Origin: Paenibacillus senegalensis JC66
Lineage (GTDB): Bacteria; Bacillota; Bacilli; Paenibacillales; NBRC-103111
Direction of reading: 5' to 3'
NCBI RefSeq assembly: GCF_000285515.1
Contig: NZ_HE610957.1
Span: forward strand, 1,073,155 to 1,137,154
Length of the DNA stretch: 64,000 bases
A model generated the notes under the pieces. The model worked only from the letters and a program-made list of their open reading frames with translations, ran no database searches and was not told the origin of the DNA. Below are positions 58,615-64,000 of the stretch, in pieces (positions within the stretch are counted from its first letter, which is position 1; every line of letters begins with the position of its first letter). Made by a program: the position numbers and the translations under genes.

Positions 58615-58643
58615 ATTATAGAAAAAACCATAACTCTTGTCAA
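58615..58643 (-). promoter_or_regulatory. Sigma-A promoter of leuS
   Basis: Minus strand perfect TTGACA (58638-58643), 17-bp spacer, perfect TATAAT (58615-58620), directly upstream of the T-box leader. Confidence 0.9.
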
Positions 58644-58666
58644 GCCGAAGCTGCTATTGGCGCAAG

Positions 58667-59461
58667 TTATTCTGTTTTTTGGGCAACAAAAAAAGCTCTG
58701 TCAGTATCCTCATCTGCAGGCGCAAAAGAAAAATCGGCAAAGCACCCGAGTAAAGCAAATCCGGATTGCGTTAACTGCTCGTTCCACCATTCCAAAGGAT
58801 AGGCGCGCTGCTGCTGAGTTTCATCAATCCGCCGGTATAAAGTATTGTTATTGCTGATTAGCGGTCGGTTAGGAGAGGTTTCCATAGATTCCTTAATGAA
58901 GATCGCAAGATCGTGGGTAAGAATACCATCCTCTTCCTCCCAATCGATGGACCACAGGTAGGCGATCTCCTCTTCATCCAGAATATAAGGCTGCTCTAGT
59001 GCATAGGTACGAAATCTTGTCTCCGTATGTACATCAAACATAAACAGGCCGCCGCTCTTCAGCCCCTGATAAGTGCTGTGCAGCACTTGACGGACATCCG
59101 ATTCTTCCAGCAAATAATTCAGGCTGTCGCAAAACGAAATAACGGCATCCACCGGAGCAGGCAGCACCCATTCGCACATATCCTGATGAATCCAGTTAAT
59201 TGAATCTGAGCTGTTAAGTGCTGCGGTATCGCTCTTGCTCATCGCAACAGCAAGCATTTCCTCTGACAGGTCAATGCCAGTAATATGCAGGCCCCGCTGG
59301 GCCAGAGGAATCGTTAAATTGCCGGTGCCGCAGCCGAGCTCGACGATGGTCTGCGGTCTTCCCCAGCGGCCCCAGGCTTCCTCCATAAAGCGGAGCCACG
59401 CGTCATAAGGCATGTCCTGCATTAGCCGATCATAAATATACGCGAAACGCTCATAAGCCAT
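58667..59461 (-). CDS. Class I SAM-dependent methyltransferase (YqeM-like)
   Basis: 264 aa. Methyltransferase motif I TIVELGCGTGNLTIPLA near residue 39, then ITGIDLSEEML and SFCDSLNYL. The N terminus MAYERFAYIYDRLMQDMPYD matches B. subtilis YqeM. Target unknown. ATG 59461 (or TTG 59467 two codons earlier) is the likely start, since the SD AAAGGAG lies just upstream; the frame is open to 59539. Last gene of the yqeH-yqeM run. Confidence 0.9.
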   Translation of the reverse strand: MAYERFAYIYDRLMQDMPYDAWLRFMEEAWGRWGRPQTIVELGCGTGNLTIPLAQRGLHITGIDLSEEMLAVAMSKSDTAALNSSDSINWIHQDMCEWVLPAPVDAVISFCDSLNYLLEESDVRQVLHSTYQGLKSGGLFMFDVHTETRFRTYALEQPYILDEEEIAYLWSIDWEEEDGILTHDLAIFIKESMETSPNRPLISNNNTLYRRIDETQQQRAYPLEWWNEQLTQSGFALLGCFADFSFAPADEDTDRAFFVAQKTE

Positions 59462-59487
59462 ATTCAAGAGCGCTCCTTTCGTAACTG

Positions 59488-60393
59488 CTAATTTTCTTCC
59501 GTCTGATCTTGGACGGAAGCTTGAACTAAATAAGTCCAATTATCTTTTTGCTCAATTTTTCCTTCTTTCATCAGTTTGCCCAATGCTCTTTTAAAGGCAG
59601 ACTTGCTGATTTGAAATTTAGCCATAATGATATCCGCCGGAGTTTGATCCGAGTAAGGCATGGCTCCGTTTGGCCGTTCCTGCAAAAAAGCCAGGATACG
59701 GTCCGCATCCTCAATTTGGCTAACCTGCTTCGGCTGCTTCAACGACAGATTGACTCTGCCATCTTCCCGCACATGAGTGATTCGGACTTGAACCTGCTCA
59801 CCGACTCTGAGCGGCCGCGGCCGCTCACTTGCATGAATAAACCCGAGGCAGCCGAAGCCAAGCACGCCGCCATCGACAACGGCAAAGCTTCCGATTTGCA
59901 GAGTGTTATAGATAATCGCTGTTTTCCATTCATTTTTCCACGATTCCGGAGCGCGAAAACAGCGCTTGGCCAGCTGCTCCTCTCCGGCCAGCTTGGCTAT
60001 CAATCTTCCCTGACGGTCCCGGTCCAGCACGGCGTATACCTTGTCACCCACCTGCGGACGATAGTCCTCGCCGTCAGGCTGCTCGCGAAAAGGAAGCAGC
60101 ACTTGGCGACCGATGCCCATTTCCAAAAAGCTTCCATATCGCGGATGAATATCCGCTACCTCGAGAAGCCCGGTCTCTCCCCATCGCAGAAGCGGCTGTT
60201 TCATAGTCGCGGTTAAGCGGTCCTGTGTATCATGGTATAAAAAAACGTCCACATATTGCCCCGGACGTACTTCGCCATCCGTTTCTCCATAAGGCAGAAG
60301 CACATCCCGCTCTCCATCAGTCAGAAAATAACCGTAAGGAGATACCTCCCTAGCTATTTCCAGCGACTGGATTTCTCCGGCATACATCGTCAT
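59488..60393 (-). CDS. S1-like RNA-binding protein CvfB/YitL
   Basis: 301 aa with three S1/OB-like repeats (for example LLPYGETDGEVRPGQYVDVFLY, VGDKVYAVLDRD and LRVGEQVQVRITHVREDGRVNLSLK) and a C-terminal winged-helix (ISKSAFKRALGKLMKEGKIE). Family members regulate virulence and RNA stability in Staphylococcus (CvfB). The start ATG overlaps the rsfS stop by four bases. Its placement next to rsfS is typical of Paenibacillaceae, not B. subtilis. Confidence 0.9.
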   Translation of the reverse strand: MTMYAGEIQSLEIAREVSPYGYFLTDGERDVLLPYGETDGEVRPGQYVDVFLYHDTQDRLTATMKQPLLRWGETGLLEVADIHPRYGSFLEMGIGRQVLLPFREQPDGEDYRPQVGDKVYAVLDRDRQGRLIAKLAGEEQLAKRCFRAPESWKNEWKTAIIYNTLQIGSFAVVDGGVLGFGCLGFIHASERPRPLRVGEQVQVRITHVREDGRVNLSLKQPKQVSQIEDADRILAFLQERPNGAMPYSDQTPADIIMAKFQISKSAFKRALGKLMKEGKIEQKDNWTYLVQASVQDQTEEN

Positions 60394-60728
60394 ACCTTTT
60401 CAACCACTTTCGCGTCAGACCATAATCGTTCGATGTTGTAGTATTCTCGGTCCTCCCGATGAAAGACATGAACGACGACATCTCCCAAATCAATCAGCAC
60501 CCATCTCGATTTGTCCAGACCTTCAATCCCTTTAATTCTGTACTTATGTTTATCCGCTTGTTTGCGGATCTCGTTAACAATAGATTGCACCTGGGTTTCC
60601 GAATTACCATGACAAATAACGAAATAGTCCGCAATTAATGAAATTCCCCGGATATCCAGTACAATCGGATCCATTCCTTTTTTTTCTTCAACTGCATCAA
60701 ATACAAGTGAAAGCAGCGGTTCGCTCAT
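60390..60728 (-). CDS. rsfS: Ribosomal silencing factor RsfS
   Basis: 112 aa (YqeL). Conserved DIRGISLIADYFVICHGNSETQVQSI and WVLIDLGDVVVHVFHREDREYYNIERLW. Binds L14 and blocks subunit joining in starvation. ATG 60728 with GGGGGATGG. Overlaps cvfB by four bases; 31 bp after yqeK. Confidence 0.96.
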   Translation of the reverse strand: MSEPLLSLVFDAVEEKKGMDPIVLDIRGISLIADYFVICHGNSETQVQSIVNEIRKQADKHKYRIKGIEGLDKSRWVLIDLGDVVVHVFHREDREYYNIERLWSDAKVVEKV

Positions 60729-60759
60729 TCATCCATCCCCCTTATTAGCCTTTCTTGTC

Positions 60760-61335
60760 TTAGTGTAGCCTTCCTTTCAGTTCGTCAATCAAACAATTCC
60801 TGGCCGAAATCATCAAAGGAAAAATTTGCTGCCCCTGCTTAAGCAGATGCTGAATTGTAGAATCGAAACCCGCAATTAACGCCTGCTCCAGACTATGCTC
60901 AGCCAAATTCCGTATGCCGTTTACGTCGGGGAAATCTCTTCCCGGTTCGATGTAGTCAGCAAGACAAATGATTTTATCGAGCAGTGTCATCTTTTCCCGG
61001 CCAGTCGTATGGTATCGGATCGCATCGATAACGGCGGTATTAGTGATCCTCAGATCGTTCGCTGCCACAGCCGCGGCCGCAGGAGCGTGCCACAAAGGTT
61101 TGTCATATTCGAGTACTTCGGTTAAAACCCCGCCGGCCTCAACCGCCTCGCGTTGCCGTTCAATCGGCCAGTACTTGCAATAATCGTGCAGCAGAGCAGC
61201 CAGCTCCGCTTCACTGCGATCAGCTCCGTAACGGTCTGCCAATTGGACGGCTGAAGCCATCACCCCGACGGTGTGCTGCCAGCGCTTCTCTGGCATTTGC
61301 TCGCGTACCAGTTTTATCAACTGCTCAAGCTTCAT
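60760..61335 (-). CDS. yqeK: HD-domain Ap4A hydrolase YqeK
   Basis: 191 aa. HD metal motif in AALLHDYCKYWP, with further histidines RWQHTVGV and IRYHTTGREKMTLLDKIICLADYIEPGR. Members of this group cleave diadenosine tetraphosphate symmetrically to ADP. It overlaps nadD by 11 bases and is part of the nadD-yqeK-rsfS cluster. Confidence 0.94.
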   Translation of the reverse strand: MKLEQLIKLVREQMPEKRWQHTVGVMASAVQLADRYGADRSEAELAALLHDYCKYWPIERQREAVEAGGVLTEVLEYDKPLWHAPAAAAVAANDLRITNTAVIDAIRYHTTGREKMTLLDKIICLADYIEPGRDFPDVNGIRNLAEHSLEQALIAGFDSTIQHLLKQGQQIFPLMISARNCLIDELKGRLH

Positions 61336-61912
61336 ATAGCCGATTCTCCCCTATATACGTTCTGACAGAATCAGGAACGCGGTAACGAATGTCTTTTCCG
61401 TGCCGTCTTCTTTCCCGGATATCCGTTGATGATAGCTCCATATTGGGCATCTCGCATAATTGAACCTGCTTTCGTATTGGCTCGGGCAGGCTGTTCAGGT
61501 CAATCCCATAGCCAGCGCGCGTAACGCCAATGAACCCGATCATAGAAACCAATTGTTCAATCCGGTTCCAGTTAGGCAAATACATTACCATATCTGCACC
61601 GATAATGTAGTAAAAGTTGTAATCCGGGTATTGATTACGCAATTTTTCAACCGTGTCTGTCGTATAGGAGGTTCCCCCGCGGGCAAGCTCTATGTCCTTA
61701 GCTTTGAAAGCATCATGGCTGGCGATTGCCTCCTCCACCATGAATAACCGCTGCTCCGCCGTGGCCTTCGGCGCATTGGCTTTATGCGGAGGCACATTGG
61801 CAGGCATGAACCATACCTCGTCAAGACCGGCCTGTTCTCTGGCCGTCTCTGCTGCAAGCAGATGTCCATTATGAATCGGATCAAACGTCCCGCCCATAAT
61901 TCCAATCTTCAC
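61325..61912 (-). CDS. nadD: Nicotinate-nucleotide adenylyltransferase
   Basis: 195 aa, makes NaAD from nicotinate mononucleotide and ATP. Nucleotidyltransferase motifs GIMGGTFDPIHNGHLLAA at the N terminus and MELSSTDIRERRRHGKDIRYRVP near the C terminus; GADMVMYLPNW in between. Complete and typical length. Confidence 0.97.
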   Translation of the reverse strand: MKIGIMGGTFDPIHNGHLLAAETAREQAGLDEVWFMPANVPPHKANAPKATAEQRLFMVEEAIASHDAFKAKDIELARGGTSYTTDTVEKLRNQYPDYNFYYIIGADMVMYLPNWNRIEQLVSMIGFIGVTRAGYGIDLNSLPEPIRKQVQLCEMPNMELSSTDIRERRRHGKDIRYRVPDSVRTYIGENRLYEA

Positions 61913-61984
61913 TGTTTACTTAACACCTCTCTTACAAAAGAAGAAAGCTTGCTTTATCGATTCCTTATGAAGGATTAACCTTAA

Positions 61985-62278
61985 TTAGGGCAGCTCAATC
62001 TTTGGCTGCTCCTTCGATTGCTTGTACAATACAATAATGTTGCCTATTACCTGGACCACCTCTGCGCCGGTCCCTTCGGAAAGCTGAGCGGCAATGTCGT
62101 GCTTGTCTTCCATGCAATTGTTCAGCACGGAAATTTTAATCAGTTCGCGCACTTCCAGCGCCTCACTAATTGAGGTGATCATCGCCTCATTGACTCCGCC
62201 CTTGCCAACCTGAAAAATCGGGTTTAAGGAGTGCGCTAAGGAACGCAAAAATTTCTTTTGTTTATTCGTCAGCATCAT
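61985..62278 (-). CDS. yhbY: YhbY family RNA-binding protein (YqeI)
   Basis: 97 aa CRM-domain protein associated with ribosome assembly. Conserved LTNKQKKFLRSLAHSLNPIFQVGKGG with the GxxG loop, and VIGNIIVLYK at the end. Two adjacent ATG codons (62278 and 62275) can serve as start behind GAGGAA. Confidence 0.94.
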   Translation of the reverse strand: MMLTNKQKKFLRSLAHSLNPIFQVGKGGVNEAMITSISEALEVRELIKISVLNNCMEDKHDIAAQLSEGTGAEVVQVIGNIIVLYKQSKEQPKIELP

Positions 62279-62347
62279 AGGTTCCTCAATTCTTAAATTA
62301 TGAACTTATTTATCAGGCCTATCCAAAAAAGCACAGCTATTTTGCAT

Positions 62348-63226
62348 TTATGGGTTGTTGGCAGCAAAGGAGGCTTCTACCGCTTCGCGCATTGCTTCGA
62401 CCGGGGCAGCGAGGCCAGTCCAGTATTCGAAAGCATAAGCCCCTTGATAAACGAACATCCCTAAGCCGCCATGAGTTTTTGCCCCCCGCAATCGGGCCTC
62501 GCTCAACAGCCGCGTGTCCAGGGGATTATAAACAATATCACTGACCAGCAGCTGGTTATGAATGTGCTGCGGCGAGAAAGGAATGTCATGGATATGAGGA
62601 TGCATCCCTACACGGGTAGTATGCACAACCAGTTCGGAATCCTCCAGATACGAACCGATTTCGGTAAGAGGAATCCCTTCAGTCTCCGTCCAGGCTTGCA
62701 AATCCTTCGCTAAATCGTATGCCTTGTCAGGTGTCCGATTAGCAATGATCAGCTTTTTTACCCCCTCTTGAATTAAAGCGTATCCTATTCCTTTGGCCGC
62801 GCCGCCTGCACCGACGAGTACGACCGTTTTGCCCTTTGGTGCAAAATGAGCTTCTTCTTTTAATGAGCGTACATAGCCAATTCCATCCGTGTTATAACCG
62901 GTAAGCTTGCCGTCCCGGTTGACGATGGTATTCACTGCACCAATAGCCAAGGCATGCTCATCTACATGATCCAAATAATCCATAACCTCCAGCTTATGGG
63001 GAATAGTGACATTGACCCCGCGAAAGCCTAAAGCTCTTATCCCGTTTACAGCATCACGCAAAGTGCCTGGTTTAATATGAAAAGCGGCATAGGCCGCGTT
63101 CAATCCCTTTTCCGCGAATGCCCGGTTCAGCATTAACGGCGACTTGGAATGAGCGATTGGATCCCCGAATACTCCGTACATCACCGTAGCCGTATCAATA
63201 GTTAGTTTGCTGCCTGCATGGCTCAC
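62348..63226 (-). CDS. aroE: Shikimate dehydrogenase
   Basis: 292 aa; NADPH-dependent reduction of 3-dehydroshikimate. Substrate motif DPIAHSKSPLMLNRAF and catalytic lysine in GVNVTIPHK; NADP Rossmann loop VVLVGAGGAAKGIGYAL and the NRT motif. The start is GTG 63226 with GGAGGGG five bases upstream. It follows yqeH by 40 bp, as in B. subtilis. Confidence 0.97.
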   Translation of the reverse strand: MSHAGSKLTIDTATVMYGVFGDPIAHSKSPLMLNRAFAEKGLNAAYAAFHIKPGTLRDAVNGIRALGFRGVNVTIPHKLEVMDYLDHVDEHALAIGAVNTIVNRDGKLTGYNTDGIGYVRSLKEEAHFAPKGKTVVLVGAGGAAKGIGYALIQEGVKKLIIANRTPDKAYDLAKDLQAWTETEGIPLTEIGSYLEDSELVVHTTRVGMHPHIHDIPFSPQHIHNQLLVSDIVYNPLDTRLLSEARLRGAKTHGGLGMFVYQGAYAFEYWTGLAAPVEAMREAVEASFAANNP

Positions 63227-63266
63227 CTAATCCCCTCCATTCTCCGAATTCATCCAATAGCCCAAA

Positions 63267-64000
63267 TTAAATTAATGATTTGCGCACCGCGATTTTAGTC
63301 CCTTCCGGCGCGTGAATCACCACTTCTGCTCCTTGCGTTCCATTTGCTTTGATCCAGCCGAGTCCGGAAATTAAAATTTCCGCCTCCTGCCCCTTCCGGA
63401 TCGAAACGGGAACTCTCGTCCAGTGGGGAATATGCTCCAGCTGATCCAAGGTTGGCGGTGCCAGCATCTCTCCTTTATGCTGAGCATAAAGCTCATCGGC
63501 CCGTTCGAGCTTGGTCCGATGAACCGGAATGCGGTTAGATGTATAGCAGGTGAAGGACTGGCGTTCCCCACGGGCAAAATCAAACCGAACCAGGCTGCCA
63601 AAAAATAAAGTCTGCTTCTCATTCAACTGATAAACGACAGGCTTGATTGGCTTATCCGGGAGCAAGGTGGACAACAGCGGCTTCGGAACAACCTCGGAAA
63701 GTCTATGCTTGTATACAATTCCCGGTGTATCGATAATCGCTTTGCCATCATCCAGCGGAATCCGCACCATGTTCAAGGTTGTTCCAGGGTAATGGGATGT
63801 CGTTAGCTCTGATTCCAGATCACTGTAATCCTTAATTAAACGGTTAATAAGTGTGGATTTACCGGCATTGGTCGCTCCCACCACATAAACATCCCGTCCT
63901 TGCCGCAAAGAGTCAAGCTTTTTCAGCAAGGTGTCAAACCCGATTCCTTTCTTCGCACTGCATAGCGCCACATCAGCAACCTTAAGGCCGTTATCCTTAG
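63267..64000 (-). CDS. yqeH: Ribosome biogenesis GTPase YqeH (partial)
   Basis: The C-terminal ~244 residues of a circularly permuted GTPase; the N terminus, including the zinc finger, is beyond the right edge. The frame is open to base 64000. The permuted order is visible: G5 CSAKKGIG precedes G1 GATNAGKSTLINRL, G2 YPGTTL and G3 DTPG. It functions in 30S assembly. Upstream neighbour of aroE. Confidence 0.95.
   Translation of the reverse strand, partial: KDNGLKVADVALCSAKKGIGFDTLLKKLDSLRQGRDVYVVGATNAGKSTLINRLIKDYSDLESELTTSHYPGTTLNMVRIPLDDGKAIIDTPGIVYKHRLSEVVPKPLLSTLLPDKPIKPVVYQLNEKQTLFFGSLVRFDFARGERQSFTCYTSNRIPVHRTKLERADELYAQHKGEMLAPPTLDQLEHIPHWTRVPVSIRKGQEAEILISGLGWIKANGTQGAEVVIHAPEGTKIAVRKSLI

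Overview
The window comes from a low-to-moderate-GC, endospore-forming Firmicute and looks most like Paenibacillaceae. The sporulation genes spoIIP, gpr and yqxA are present. Strong Shine-Dalgarno (SD) sequences, TTG/GTG starts, a CIRCE element and a leucyl T-box also point to Firmicutes. The minus strand reproduces the conserved Bacillales block known from B. subtilis: yqeH-aroE-yhbY-nadD-yqeK-rsfS-...-yqeM-leuS-comER/comEA-comEB-comEC-holA-rpsT-gpr-spoIIP-yqxA-lepA-hemW-hrcA-grpE-dnaK-dnaJ-prmA-rsmE-mtaB. Genus assignment is an inference from gene order and protein style. No rRNA, tRNA, transposase, prophage or CRISPR array was seen.

Layout, left to right. 1-0.46 kb: hairpin-rich DNA with a 52-bp tandem repeat. 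0.46-5 kb: a HIT protein, a TetR-type regulator fused in frame to an FAD-dependent oxidoreductase, and a membrane GGDEF-EAL protein. 5-17.3 kb: one minus-strand double-strand-break repair operon, addB-addA-sbcD-sbcC. 17.7-21.3 kb: an RlmI-like methyltransferase, a Na/Pi cotransporter interrupted by a frameshift near its start, deoC and a Nudix hydrolase. 21.6-32.4 kb: the heat-shock operon hrcA-chaperonin-grpE-dnaK-dnaJ under CIRCE, then prmA, an M50 protease, rsmE and a frameshifted mtaB. 32.4-41.5 kb: acetyltransferase, hemW, lepA, yqxA, spoIIP, a HAD phosphatase, gpr, rpsT and holA. 41.7-49.5 kb: an accessory block absent from this position in B. subtilis, with an ECF sigma/anti-sigma pair, an FAH-family enzyme, an orphan lipoprotein solute-binding protein and a divergent membrane AraC regulator. 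49.5-58.7 kb: comEC, comEB, an inserted metY, comEA, divergent comER, and leuS with its T-box. 58.7-64 kb: yqeM, cvfB, rsfS, yqeK, nadD, yhbY, aroE and a partial yqeH running off the right end.

Most notable points: (1) a thermosome-like (group III type) chaperonin gene sits between hrcA and grpE, so archaeal-like chaperonin and DnaK machinery appear to share one HrcA/CIRCE-controlled transcript; (2) a TetR-oxidoreductase fusion keeps a perfect internal SD, so two products are possible, next to a likely operator; (3) mtaB and the Na/Pi cotransporter each miss one base in a homopolymer, which means sequencing error, decay or slippage; (4) comEA is preceded by a promoter and a large terminator-like hairpin, a candidate attenuator; (5) metY is embedded in the comE operon.
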